Source of the DNA: Rhodopirellula sp.
Lineage (GTDB): Bacteria > Planctomycetota > Planctomycetia > Pirellulales > Pirellulaceae
Reading direction: 5' to 3'
Assembly: GCA_002690925.1 (NCBI GenBank)
Contig: NZGD01000108.1
Span: 1 to 64,000 of the forward strand
Length of the DNA: 64,000 nucleotides
Position 1 is the first letter of the stretch. Each line of letters begins with the position of its first letter. Positions 10,201-18,332 of the stretch are shown here, one piece after another. Under the pieces are notes generated by a model. It worked only from the letters and a program-made list of their open reading frames with translations. It was not told the DNA's origin and did no database searches. The position numbers and the translations under genes were made by a program.

Positions 10201-10896
10201 AATTTTTTCATCCGCGATGTTCGTCAGCTTGAGGGAGCTCTGAAGTGATCCATGATCTCCGTCGGGTTCGCTCAATACCCCAGCTACGGAAAACTCCGTC
10301 GATCCTGTAGTGAGATGAAGGCTCGCGTTGGATTGCGTCAATGTCCAGCTTTGATTCGTTGCTGATTGGGTCATTGAAATGGTAACGTCATGCAGTTGCA
10401 CATCTGCAAGAGTGGGCGACTCCGGCGATTCGGATTGAAGAAACGCTTCGAAATCATTTTCCAGGCTGCACTTGCCATCACTTATGGAACAAGCGACAGC
10501 CACCCCGCGCAGATTGATTTGCCCCAAGTCGTCAGATCGGGACATCAGATCACCGACTGTGAGACTGAGGTCCAATTGCTCAATTGCAATTTGGCTACCA
10601 GCTCTGCCATTGATCTTCAAATCTTCGAGTCGCAGTGGCGTGAGCCAGCCGATTCTCACCGAGCCAACATCAGCCTGCAGTCCTTGCCCGCCCAGATAGT
10701 CGATTAAGTAGGAACGCCCAATCGAGGAGTGACTGACCATGCTGGGAGCCAAAAACAGCAGCAGAACCACGCAGGCAAGGCCAGCAACGACAATCAGTCG
10801 GTGACGCTGGGCTCGTTGACTGCGTCGTTGATCGGTTTGTTGTCGTTGTGAACGTTCGTCCTGCGCCAAGATGAAGTCATCTGTTGTCACGGTCAC
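7300..10896 (-). CDS. Very large AsmA-like membrane-anchored protein
   Basis: A 1198-residue protein with a basic, Gln/Arg-rich cytoplasmic tail, one membrane segment (about residues 33-54) and a huge extracytoplasmic part. The start of that part (LQADVGSVRIGWLTPLRLEDL) resembles the AsmA N-terminal beta-structure, and the end (VSHQRLYLQLDRAQVITSGRV followed by GSISRPILDSRS) resembles the AsmA/TamB C-terminal region. Proteins of this superfamily form long hydrophobic grooves between the two membranes and are thought to carry lipids to the outer membrane; the assignment of that role here is inference. It is much longer than E. coli AsmA (about 620). It stands alone, with no TamA-like barrel beside it. 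Confidence 0.7.
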   Translation of the reverse strand: MTVTTDDFILAQDERSQRQQTDQRRSQRAQRHRLIVVAGLACVVLLLFLAPSMVSHSSIGRSYLIDYLGGQGLQADVGSVRIGWLTPLRLEDLKINGRAGSQIAIEQLDLSLTVGDLMSRSDDLGQINLRGVAVACSISDGKCSLENDFEAFLQSESPESPTLADVQLHDVTISMTQSATNQSWTLTQSNASLHLTTGSTEFSVAGVLSEPDGDHGSLQSSLKLTNIADEKIGDQWSLNLSCESLPISISQLLLARFPDMALGVPTKIHGDATGKIRANGNSNGSVSASLQNFEIRNLTASGAGTRVWKNERALLDGKLTLEGDRLVGEALSAHTDFASATINGVFSRSFSLTGSKDNPLQWLDAIDGNASAEIDIAALEQALPGLLPLRSDVTLESGRAIAHLASIPNGSQQQKKLHIDCDAFRAISRGKEFAIDPITLIATVSSDDGQLIAEQFEWRSAFGTAIGSGNLESGSADFNIDFGQLTNMLLPIFDMTDTQFAGNARGKIQWTSGDQDIWRLTGNGQTTNLHIQLPGGRDIQRNAMRASIIAEGRWHKNTLRELTRTNLIINSLGLDLSATLTEPINHLSQASQLPFTLKGEGRLDTMERILEPWIPADVDQLAGNFSAEAKALVSLNQALVTSGAMELTKPSFNYKQRRFQQPLVKIQFDGSYKWPAMSMRARSITIASDAFSLAGQGSMRTDEIDMELKYRANLDRIQRNLGQQLAASEVIQTVTFQANAVPSSDAWMILGDCEGEISFRSVENDLIIDLSSVGQNISCLQPAAQHASAQSVGPWRQQDARQQPKATVVWSEPNLTLEVRLKHQPESGAITAEKVQIAGDWFAANLSGHAQWTNGLRKMELTGASRLKMNEVAQRFSKMAEIDIRATGIHETDLNLRASITDIGDFEFALATDLGWESGHIAGMNIGQALVPIRLTETSLEVEQAEIPVNRGNLAFAGQLHYRPGPVWVHLDPGATASAIQLTPEMTDRWLKYVAPLIANATRIQGTLGAEIDEATIVFDQPEQTQVIGRINISKAEMTAGPLASQIIQGIGNLNSLTRDLNPQLGPQSAPPPKATNLVTLPPQTVDFSLRQGIVSHQRLYLQLDRAQVITSGRVTLDGKLNMIAQVPLDTRWLGRDLQQLAGQVVSLPIDGSISRPILDSRSFSQIATQLGTQAVQSTAENYLQQQLNKGLDKIFRW

Positions 10897-11683
10897 ATCC
10901 TCGCCACACCGGATTCGAAAATCACCACCACCGAGCGAGTCTAGCGATATGACGGTGTTCAGCGCAAGGTTGATTTGCCGATTCTGTGATTGAGATGTTC
11001 AGGCGGAGGGTTCAGGCGAGTTCCCAGCAGAGAGTGCTTTCGGCGTACAGCACCTGAGTTGCACAGCAGCCGAGTTGCACAGCAGCCGAGTTGCACAGCA
11101 GCCGAGGTGCACAGCGGCTTAGGTGCACAGCGGCTTAGGTGAGGCTTGGCAATGTTTTACGGCAAAAATGACAAAGTGGATGATTCGAAAACAACTTTTA
11201 CTCATTGCAGCTGTGGAATTCCCAATATTCAGTTCTGCCATTTTTAGGGAGCCTTCTCTTTGGCAGGGCTGCCTGCTTGCTAGCAAAGCTTTTGCAGCGG
11301 TTTCGTTATCGGTGTTTCGGTCACGGATTGGGCTATCGAGGTGTTCGAGTGAGGTGTTTGAGTAATGCTGCTTCGATTCGGTGATCCTGCTATGAGGCAG
11401 GCGACCCACATAATATTCGCATGTCCTCTTATCCTCCTGACCATCATGAAACCGATTGCTGTTGCTCGTGTTTATCGTTTACTGATGCTCATTCGGTGTT
11501 GGCGTTGATTACTGTGAATTTCGTTTTCGGTGTTGACCGCTTCTCGAAATCGATGTTTTGTCGAGTTGGCGAAGCGTTGTCAGGCTTGTCGCGTCAAAAT
11601 TTTGTAGTGATTGAGGTTTCCTGGCACCCGAGGAAGTACGCTATCTCCTGCTGCTTATTTCACGTTTTAGCTTGAGGGTATCG
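10897..11683. other. Long divergent intergenic region
   Basis: Nearly 790 bases between the divergent AsmA-like and SDR genes. It holds a 16-bp tandem repeat (11045-11140). Short open frames on both strands here have no recognisable motif or ribosome-binding site and I do not call them. Confidence 0.4.
11045..11140. repeat. Six-copy 16-bp tandem repeat
   Basis: Six contiguous 16-bp units of the form GCACAGCAGCCGAGTT. Units 2 and 3 are identical; unit 4 differs at one base; units 5 and 6 are identical to each other (GCACAGCGGCTTAGGT) and differ from unit 2 at four positions; unit 1 (11045-11060) is the most diverged. The unit is not a multiple of three, and I see no gene across it. Confidence 0.9.
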
Positions 11684-12664
11684 ATGAGAGTCTTCGTGAC
11701 CGGGGGAACCGGGTTACTTGGAAATGCGGTGTTGCGAGAGTTGAACGCAGCAGGCCATGATTCTGTGGCCCTGGTCCGTTCACCCTTCGATTCAGTTGTC
11801 TTTAAGGGAATTGATACAGAATTTGTTTCAGGTGATTTGCTTGACCGGGAACTGATCACAAACGAGATTCGTCAGTGCGATGCTGTGATCCACGCAGCAG
11901 GGTTGATTCATCTCGGCTGGAAGCGACTTCAGGAGTCACTGCGGGTCAACGGCGAGGGAACCCAAATTATGGTCGATGCCTGTCTGCGGCATGGCTGTAA
12001 ACTTATCCATGTTGGAACTGTCAATACACTCGCAGTTGGAACGCGTGAGCAACCTGCGGATGAGTCAACGCCTTTTAGCAATGCCGGGGGGCAGATCCCT
12101 TGTAGTTATGTGCTGAGCAAAAAAGCCGGCGTTGAAGCTGTCAAGAAAGGCGTCGAGCAAGGATTGCAAGCAGTAATTCTTGCCCCTGGTTTCATGTTGG
12201 GGCCATGGGATTGGAAGCCTAGTAGCGGTCGAATGATGCTGGCGTTGAGTAAGGGATGGAAAGCAATTGCTCCTAGTGGAGGATGTAGCGTGTGTGATGT
12301 GCGGGATGTCGCTGCGGCGACCATCACGGCATTAGAGAAGGATCTATCGAGTGGTCGCGAGTTTATACTCGCTGGCGAGAATATGACCTACAAACAACTG
12401 TGGGCAGGCATGGCCGAGAGATTCGGTCAACGGGTGCCTCTGATGAGTGCGGGACCATTGCAGCGCAGAATCGTTGCGGCACTAGGCGATGCGATTGGGC
12501 ACATCTATCGAGAGCCTGATTTCAATAGTGCTGCCATCGGCATGTCTTCTCAGTACCACTGGTACGATAGTTCAAGAGCTGAGCAGGAGTTGGGGTACAA
12601 ACCTCGGGATGTCGAGCAAACCCTTGACGATGCTGCGGCATGGGTGCGAGACCAACACATGTGA
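11684..12664 (+). CDS. NAD-dependent epimerase/dehydratase (extended SDR)
   Basis: A 326-residue cytoplasmic short-chain dehydrogenase/reductase of the extended class. The ATG at 11684 has GAGGG 6 bases upstream and starts exactly at the Rossmann strand, so the in-frame TTG at 11672 is rejected. Motifs: TGGTGLLGNAV (nucleotide loop), HAAGLIHLGW, and the active-site pair in YVLSKKAG (YxxxK). The sequence is closest in style to dihydroflavonol reductase/sterol dehydrogenase-like members; the substrate is unknown. A TTGGCT/AGCCAA stem at 12688-12711 follows the stop but lacks a T-run. Confidence 0.88.
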   Translation: MRVFVTGGTGLLGNAVLRELNAAGHDSVALVRSPFDSVVFKGIDTEFVSGDLLDRELITNEIRQCDAVIHAAGLIHLGWKRLQESLRVNGEGTQIMVDACLRHGCKLIHVGTVNTLAVGTREQPADESTPFSNAGGQIPCSYVLSKKAGVEAVKKGVEQGLQAVILAPGFMLGPWDWKPSSGRMMLALSKGWKAIAPSGGCSVCDVRDVAAATITALEKDLSSGREFILAGENMTYKQLWAGMAERFGQRVPLMSAGPLQRRIVAALGDAIGHIYREPDFNSAAIGMSSQYHWYDSSRAEQELGYKPRDVEQTLDDAAAWVRDQHM

Positions 12665-13041
12665 TGGAGACTCGAGGCAGGCTTTATTTGGCTGGCCCGG
12701 CGTTGAGCCAACCGTTGGAAAACGCTGAGCTCACGGTTGGAAAACGGGGAGTCCGCTGAGGCTGGGAAGTGTTGATTGGTGTCACATGCTGGGTGGGGGC
12801 GGAGGAACGCGGGGAAAATAGCGAAATTTAACGGAAGTTTAGGCACCCTTAGCGATCGGAAAATCGCCTGCATATGGCGTTAATATCGGCTAATAAGGCC
12901 AAGGAGCACCCCAAAGGCGTGCGATGCCTTGTCTCGGCGGAATTGACAAGCAGCACCCCTTGAGACCAACCTGTCACCCCGATTTGGTTCTGCTGTGGTC
13001 TGAGCTTTGCTCGCGAGGACCGCACAGGTTATCGAGACTCA
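12665..13041. other. Intergenic stretch upstream of rpe
   Basis: No gene. A direct repeat GTTGGAAAACG (about 12714 and 12735), a stem at 12688-12711, and a region (about 12895-13000) with several short complementary segments such as CTTGTC/GACAAG and GTCTC/GAGAC that may fold in the rpe leader. I recognise no known riboswitch. Confidence 0.35.
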
Positions 13042-13785
13042 ATGAGATCAGCCTGCATGGCAACAGCCGCGTTACAAGCGATTCGAGATTCAGCTCCAGC
13101 AGTGCTGCCCAGCCTGTTGCTTTGTGATTTCGGAGATTTGAAAGGTGAAGTGGCTGAGTTATCTGCCGCGGGTGCACGTGTTTTGCACTTGGATGTCATG
13201 GATGGGAATTTTGTTCCCAACTTGACGTATGGCATGCCGATCGTGGAGGGACTGCGTCGACATACGGCTCTTCCTCTGGATGTTCACTTGATGATTAGTG
13301 ATCCGTTGGCTTACGCGAAGCCGATGGTGGATGCCGGTGCAGACATGCTTACCTTCCATGTTGAAGCGGTTCGTGACCCCGTTGAAACTGCAGGTAAGCT
13401 CAAGGATTTGGGCGTTGGTGTAGGAATCGCATTCAATCCCGATACTCCGCTAGAACCGTGCAGGGAAGCCATGGCCCTGGTCGACATGGCTTTGGTCATG
13501 AGTGTCGAAGCAGGCTTTGGTGGGCAGGCCTTCAATCCAATTGCGTTGGAAAAATTACGTTCTCTGCGGCAGGACTATCCGGACCTGTTGCTTGAGATTG
13601 ATGGGGGGATCGACGTCGATACCATCAGCTTGGCTCGTGCTGCGGGATGTGATTTGTTTGTTGTGGGTTCAGCGATTTTCCGCAAGGACAGCTATCTGGC
13701 AGCGATTGCCGACTTGAACGCCGGGATTCAGGCGGCTGCACACAGTGATTCAACACTGGGGTTGCAACGGGAGGATCACTCGTGA
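13042..13785 (+). CDS. rpe: Ribulose-phosphate 3-epimerase
   Basis: A 247-residue TIM-barrel enzyme that interconverts ribulose 5-phosphate and xylulose 5-phosphate in the pentose phosphate pathway. Family motifs are in order: PSLLLCDFGDL, LHLDVMDGNFVPN with metal-binding His and catalytic Asp, DVHLMI, and LEIDGGID with the second catalytic Asp, then VVGSAIF. One oddity: the usual MSVNPGFGGQ strand reads MSVEAGFGGQ here. The N-terminus carries about 20 extra residues; ATG at 13057 is an alternative start. The last four bases overlap the next gene (GTGA), so the two are translationally coupled. Confidence 0.93.
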   Translation: MRSACMATAALQAIRDSAPAVLPSLLLCDFGDLKGEVAELSAAGARVLHLDVMDGNFVPNLTYGMPIVEGLRRHTALPLDVHLMISDPLAYAKPMVDAGADMLTFHVEAVRDPVETAGKLKDLGVGVGIAFNPDTPLEPCREAMALVDMALVMSVEAGFGGQAFNPIALEKLRSLRQDYPDLLLEIDGGIDVDTISLARAAGCDLFVVGSAIFRKDSYLAAIADLNAGIQAAAHSDSTLGLQREDHS

Positions 13786-14381
13786 TTGTCCGAACACCTC
13801 AAGCCGCCCGAGTTTTATTAATAAGACCGGGTGCGACTGACTTTGATGATCAGGGGCGTATCAAAGGTACCTTGGATATGCCAATGAGTGAGCGAGGCCG
13901 ACGACAGGTCAGTTCTCTTGCTGAGCAACTTTCTGATTTTCCGGTCGGGACAATTTATACTGCTCCCTGTGAATCCGCTCGTGAAACTGCTCAGCAAATC
14001 GCTCAGGGTCGGGAGATACGGATCAAAGTCATCGAAGCGTTCCGAAATGTGGATCACGGACTTTGGCACGGGAAGCTGATCGAAGAGGTGCGGCGAAACC
14101 ATCCCAAGGTCTATCGGCAGGGTCAGGATTCACCTTCGGATGTTTGTCCTCCGGGCGGTGAGTCAATTCGCGATGCTCGCGATCGTGTCGCTAAGGCGAT
14201 TCGAAAGGTGCTTCGAAAGAGCGGTACCGAGGCGATCGCCATTGTGATTCCAGATCCCATGGCTTGGGTTGTTCAAAGTCTGATCAGCGGCGAAGAGTTG
14301 TCCGATCTTTGGAAGGCTGAAACTGACGGTGCCAGCTGGGACTTGCTGGAGTCGGTCAGTGATAAAGTTGCGGAATCCTGA
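13782..14381 (+). CDS. Histidine-phosphatase-fold protein lacking the catalytic histidines
   Basis: A 199-residue protein of the phosphoglycerate mutase/histidine phosphatase fold. Around the catalytic site it reads LIRPGATDFD, where active members have R-H-G: His is replaced by Pro16. The second conserved histidine, normally in a VVSHGG-type strand, is replaced in IVIPDPMAWV (Pro157-Asp158). The rest of the scaffold is preserved: GTLDMPMSERGRRQ, the second arginine in CESARETAQ, DHGLWHGK and PPGGES. It should bind but not dephosphorylate by the known mechanism. The start GTG overlaps the rpe stop by four bases, so expression is tied to the pentose phosphate enzyme. It could be a regulator or scaffold; function unknown. 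Confidence 0.75.
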   Translation: MIVRTPQAARVLLIRPGATDFDDQGRIKGTLDMPMSERGRRQVSSLAEQLSDFPVGTIYTAPCESARETAQQIAQGREIRIKVIEAFRNVDHGLWHGKLIEEVRRNHPKVYRQGQDSPSDVCPPGGESIRDARDRVAKAIRKVLRKSGTEAIAIVIPDPMAWVVQSLISGEELSDLWKAETDGASWDLLESVSDKVAES

Positions 14382-14533
14382 AGTCGCCGAATGGGCAGTG
14401 CTTGCCATTCAGGGCTTCGTCTTGGGGAAATTCTTCGGACTTTTGAGTTTTCCGCCTCTGGTAAGGAAAAAAGAGGTGTTTTAGTCGCTGATCGCCGGTT
14501 GCCCTGCTGAAAGGGGCCTGTTTGGGCCGACTT

Positions 14534-14635
14534 ACCGGAAAAGCCAGCATTTCCGGTGCTTTTATCAAACGTTCTATCCCAGTTATCTGTTTGAGGACCC
14601 CCAAGTCCTCGAATAGAATAAAGCCGGTTCTATTC
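14534..14635 (+). promoter_or_regulatory. Three consecutive perfect stem-loops before the DUF1549 operon
   Basis: In the 333-base gap before the DUF1549 gene: stem 14534-14541/14550-14557 (8 bp, 8-nt loop), stem 14593-14598/14605-14610 (6 bp, 6-nt loop), and stem 14611-14618/14628-14635 (8 bp, 9-nt loop), the last two directly adjacent. A weaker GCCCT/AGGGGC pair lies at about 14501-14517. None is followed by a T-run, so simple termination is unlikely; they would form a structured leader 80 bases before the start codon, or punctuate the end of the rpe transcript. Confidence 0.45.
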
Positions 14636-14714
14636 CAGGTTGTGGGTACATGCTTCAACGTGGTTCGTTCAGCCTACAGACGATTAAAAAACACTGCTAA
14701 GGAATTTAGCGACG

Positions 14715-16376
14715 ATGACGCGATATTCAAGAATCTTGCCCGCACTGCTGTTCCTTGGGTCTCTCCTGCCTCTTGGGACATCAGAGGCTGCCGAAACGGT
14801 CGTCCCAAGCCAAGTCACGATGATCAACGAGATGATCGAGCAGGGTTGGCGAGATTTCGAAATTCGGCCAGCTCCCGAAGTGGATGACTCTACTTGGTGC
14901 CGCCGCGTTTTTCTTGACGTGATCGGACGCGTGCCTAGTCAAGATGAGCTTTCTGAGTTTTTGACAGTCAAAGGCAAGGACAAGCGTGCGGCACTCATCG
15001 ACACACTGCTGCACGATGACAAATACACTGAGGAGTATGCTAGCCATTGGTCGACGGTTTGGACCAACATTCTCATTGGGCAATCAGGCGGCAACGGTCG
15101 GGATTCGATGATTAGTCGCGCCGGGATGCAAAAGTATCTTCGTGATTCGTTTGCACGAAACAAACCTTACGACCGAATTGTCTTTGATTTGGTTACTGCA
15201 ACGGGATCGACCAAGCCCGGTACAGAAAACTTCAATGGGGCTGTTAATTTTCTGGTCGACAAGGTGAATGAAGAAAAGGGCGTACTCGCGACCAGCAGTA
15301 CCTCGCGGATCTTCCTTGGGCAGCAAGTGCAGTGCACTCAGTGCCACAATCACCCATTCAACCAGTGGAAGCAGCAGATGTTCTGGGAGTTCAATTCGTT
15401 CTTCCGACAGACTCGCTCGTTGCGGCGCTTTGTTGACGGCACGCGTGATATCGATCACGCAGAACTGATCGACGAAGATTTTGCTGGTGAGGCAAATGAT
15501 CCCGAAGATGCGTTGGTTTTCTATGAGCTTCGGAACGGACTCACTCGTGTCGCTTACCCCGTTTTCACCGATGGAACTGCGATTGGTGTGAGTGGTTTCG
15601 TAAGCGATATCAAACGCCGAAGCGAACTTGGGCGGATGATGTTGGCCAGCGAGAACATGGACAAAATGGGCGTTAATCGAATGTGGTCGCTTTTTCTTGG
15701 ATTCGGATTTACCAAACCGGTGGACGACCTCGGACCTCACAATCCCTCGTCGCATCCCGAGTTGCTGACCAAGCTGTCTGCTGAGTTTCGTAAGAACAGT
15801 TATGACCTCAAGCAATTGATCACTTGGATCACGTTGAGCCGACCTTACAATCTCGCTCCCGTCCTTGGATCGAATAATGAGATCGATGATCCTTCGATTG
15901 GAGAGATGCCAAAGTTCTCCCGTTTCTACTTGCGGCAGATGAGTGCTGAGCAACTTTATCAGTCTCTCGTGACTGCCACCAACGCGTCCTCGCAAGGGAG
16001 TTACGAGGAGCAGGAGCGGCAGCGGAATCGCTGGTTGCAGCAGTTTGTCGTAGCTTTTGGTACCGACGAGGGCGATGAAGCAACAACCTTCAACGGCTCA
16101 ATTCCACAGGCATTGATGCTGTTCAACGGTGACCTGACGAAGAAAGCAATCAGTACCTCCGGAGGAAGTTTCATTGACCGACTATCGAAGACCGGAAAGT
16201 CACCTCGTGATCGGGTGAACGAACTGTTTATCGCCGGGCTTGCCCGACGACCTAGCAGGAACGAAATGACGATCGCGAGCAAACTACTGATCGCACGGAA
16301 GGGTAAAGAAAAAGAAATGTTGCAGGATATGTGGTGGGCAATCCTCAACAGCAATGAATTTATCATGCAGCACTAA
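14715..16376 (+). CDS. DUF1549/DUF1553 protein with a CxxCH motif, secreted
   Basis: A 553-residue exported protein with a signal peptide (MTRYSRILPALLFLG, cleavage near SEAAE). DUF1549 lies first (about 45-230): WCRRVFLDVIGRVPSQDEL, then QCTQCHNHPF, a heme-c-type CxxCH at Cys207-Cys210-His211. The C-terminal half is DUF1553: VNRMWSLFLGFGFTKPVDDLGPHNP and the DLKQLITWITLSRPY segment. At 553 residues it is the short form, without the N-terminal cytochrome domain found in the common 800-1000-residue planctomycete versions. Its function is unknown in the family. It heads a tight run with DUF1501, an ECF sigma factor and a related membrane protein. Confidence 0.9.
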   Translation: MTRYSRILPALLFLGSLLPLGTSEAAETVVPSQVTMINEMIEQGWRDFEIRPAPEVDDSTWCRRVFLDVIGRVPSQDELSEFLTVKGKDKRAALIDTLLHDDKYTEEYASHWSTVWTNILIGQSGGNGRDSMISRAGMQKYLRDSFARNKPYDRIVFDLVTATGSTKPGTENFNGAVNFLVDKVNEEKGVLATSSTSRIFLGQQVQCTQCHNHPFNQWKQQMFWEFNSFFRQTRSLRRFVDGTRDIDHAELIDEDFAGEANDPEDALVFYELRNGLTRVAYPVFTDGTAIGVSGFVSDIKRRSELGRMMLASENMDKMGVNRMWSLFLGFGFTKPVDDLGPHNPSSHPELLTKLSAEFRKNSYDLKQLITWITLSRPYNLAPVLGSNNEIDDPSIGEMPKFSRFYLRQMSAEQLYQSLVTATNASSQGSYEEQERQRNRWLQQFVVAFGTDEGDEATTFNGSIPQALMLFNGDLTKKAISTSGGSFIDRLSKTGKSPRDRVNELFIAGLARRPSRNEMTIASKLLIARKGKEKEMLQDMWWAILNSNEFIMQH

Positions 16377-16449
16377 TGCTGCAGCGAGTCTCCATCTTTC
16401 AAATTATTCACACCGAAACAAAACCTCTCTTCCTCAAAGGCTATTTCTT

Positions 16450-17724
16450 ATGTTCAACAACTGGCAAACTCCAAATGGCATGTCACGCCGCCATTTCATG
16501 CAGCACCTCGCTGGTTCTTCTGCAGTCGCAACTGCGTCTATGACCATGGGTGGTGCCATCAAGGCAAATGCTGATGAGATGAGAAAAAATGGCAAGTCCG
16601 CTATCTTGTTGTGGATGGGGGGTGGACCGGCAACGATCGATATCTGGGACCTCAAGCCCGGCGCGCCTACCGGTGGTCCGTTCAAACCAATCTCAACCAC
16701 GGGTGACTTGCAAATTTGCGAGCACATGCCGATGGTTGCTCAGCAGATGAAGCATCTATCGGTCGTGCGAAGCATGTCGACGCGTGAGGCTGACCACAAC
16801 CGTGGACGGTACTACATGCACACAGGTTATGTCCCGAATCCAAATATCGAGCACCCCAGCTATGGGTCGGTGATCGCGCATGAAGTGATGGACCAGCGTC
16901 CTAACCTTGAGATCCCTCCATTCGTTTCGGTTGGTGGGGCAAGTGCAGGCCCAGGATTTTTGGGCATGGCATGGTCACCGTTCTCAGTAACCAGTAATGG
17001 ACAGATCCGAAATTTGAAAATGGATCTTGAGGACAATCGTCTGCTTCAGCGGATGGCAGCCTTGGATACGATTGAGACAGGTTTCTCCAAACGCACGCGA
17101 GATTTGCCTGCCAGCGAGCACGCCAAAGTACTGAAAAAGACCTTCGATCTGATGACGAGTGATCAGATGGAAGCCTTCCGGGTTGAGAAGGAGCCCGAGG
17201 AGGTGAAAGAGCGTTACGGTACGGACCGTTTCGGTCAGGGTTGTCTGCTGGCCAGACGGCTTGTCGAGGCTGGTGTGCCATTCGTCGAGGTTGACCTTGG
17301 TGGTTGGGACAATCATGGCGGTATCCATGCTTTATTCAAGGACACTAAGCTGCCACAACTTGACCGTGCCATGAGCGCCTTGGTTGAGGATCTCAACCAG
17401 CGTGAGCTGCTGAAAGACACCGTCGTCATCTGGATGGGTGAATTCGGCCGCACACCGCGGATCAACCAGAATGCTGGTCGTGATCACTGGGCACGTTCAT
17501 GGTCATGTGTTGTCGGTGGAGGTGACATCAATGGTGGTCTCGCCGTTGGTGAGACTAGTAGTGATGGTACGGCAGTCGAAAGCGAGCCATTCAGCAGTGA
17601 GGATTTGATGACTACTGTCTGTAAAGGTCTTGGTATTTCTACTGAGAAGACGTTTACCAGTAAGAATGGCCGACCAATGAAAATTGCGGGTGGCGGAAAG
17701 ATCATTAGCGAGTTGGTGGCGTAA
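16450..17724 (+). CDS. DUF1501 protein, twin-arginine secreted
   Basis: A 424-residue protein of the sulfatase/phosphatase-like alkaline phosphatase superfamily clan known as DUF1501. The ATG at 16450 has AAAGG about 10 bases upstream and gives a twin-arginine signal, MSRRHFMQHLAG; the open frame extends to 16354 but overlaps the previous gene. Typical motifs: AILLWMGGGPATIDIWDLKPGAP, DHNRGRYYMHTGY, GWDNHGGI and VIWMGEFGRTPRINQNAGRDHW. DUF1501 genes almost always follow a DUF1549 gene in planctomycetes, as here (74 bases apart). The two proteins are presumed to work together outside the cytoplasm; the substrate is not established. Confidence 0.9.
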   Translation: MFNNWQTPNGMSRRHFMQHLAGSSAVATASMTMGGAIKANADEMRKNGKSAILLWMGGGPATIDIWDLKPGAPTGGPFKPISTTGDLQICEHMPMVAQQMKHLSVVRSMSTREADHNRGRYYMHTGYVPNPNIEHPSYGSVIAHEVMDQRPNLEIPPFVSVGGASAGPGFLGMAWSPFSVTSNGQIRNLKMDLEDNRLLQRMAALDTIETGFSKRTRDLPASEHAKVLKKTFDLMTSDQMEAFRVEKEPEEVKERYGTDRFGQGCLLARRLVEAGVPFVEVDLGGWDNHGGIHALFKDTKLPQLDRAMSALVEDLNQRELLKDTVVIWMGEFGRTPRINQNAGRDHWARSWSCVVGGGDINGGLAVGETSSDGTAVESEPFSSEDLMTTVCKGLGISTEKTFTSKNGRPMKIAGGGKIISELVA

Positions 17725-17729
17725 TAATA

Positions 17730-18332
17730 GTGGCGTCGCCGCAGAGTTCGCAAAGTCAAACACCGGATACGGGCTTCGACTCAGTTACACCTGGGCAGCA
17801 GGATGCAAGTGCATGCAATGCTGCGGTTGAGTTGGGGCCAGCGGAGTTAATTGCGCGACACCAGAATGGCATTTGGCGATACCTTCGGATGTTGGGATGT
17901 GATGCCTCGACTGCAGACGATCTAACGCAGGAAACATTCTTGCGGGTTTTACGGCGCGATAGTTTCGTGCAGCACAGTGATGCCGCAACCTCCAGCTACC
18001 TCAGACGGACGGCGTATAACCTGTTGGTGTCCATGCACCGTAAACAGCGAAAGGTGCAGACGCTGAGTGAGCCAGGTCTACTGGATGAGATTTGGGATCG
18101 CTGGGCTGGCAAGGATCTGTCCGGGGATACTGCGGTTGAGTCGCTGCGCAATTGTCTCGCGACATTGACAGAAAGAGCACAGACTGCGCTGAGGATGCGT
18201 TTCGCTGAGCAGGCGAGCCGCGTTGAGATTGGTGAGGCATTGAGTATTACGGATCACGGGGCTCGGAATCTTATGCAGCGGGCCAAACAGCAACTACGCA
18301 GGTGCGTAGAAGAGAAAACTTTGGCAGAATGA
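17730..18332 (+). CDS. ECF-type RNA polymerase sigma factor
   Basis: A 200-residue sigma-70 family factor. Region 2 (about 38-105) includes ADDLTQETFLRVLRR, and region 4 (about 134-195) has TLTERAQTALRMRFAE followed by a helix-turn-helix around VEIGEALSITDHGARNLMQRAKQQL. There is a 35-residue low-complexity N-terminus. It starts with GTG five bases after the DUF1501 stop and its stop overlaps the start of the next gene (ATGA), so four genes are likely one transcript. It should direct polymerase to a small regulon, possibly including this operon. The partner protein next door is the likely anti-sigma factor. Confidence 0.92.
   Translation: MASPQSSQSQTPDTGFDSVTPGQQDASACNAAVELGPAELIARHQNGIWRYLRMLGCDASTADDLTQETFLRVLRRDSFVQHSDAATSSYLRRTAYNLLVSMHRKQRKVQTLSEPGLLDEIWDRWAGKDLSGDTAVESLRNCLATLTERAQTALRMRFAEQASRVEIGEALSITDHGARNLMQRAKQQLRRCVEEKTLAE

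Noticed and set aside
11421..11675. 84-codon open frame in the divergent gap
   Set aside because: Cys-rich, no ribosome-binding site, no motif, and it runs into the SDR start.
14388..14411. Stem after the histidine-phosphatase-fold gene as a terminator
   Set aside because: It needs a bulge and has no T-run.
15084..15995. 303-codon open frame on the minus strand
   Set aside because: Antisense shadow of the DUF1549 gene, whose motifs run without break on the plus strand.
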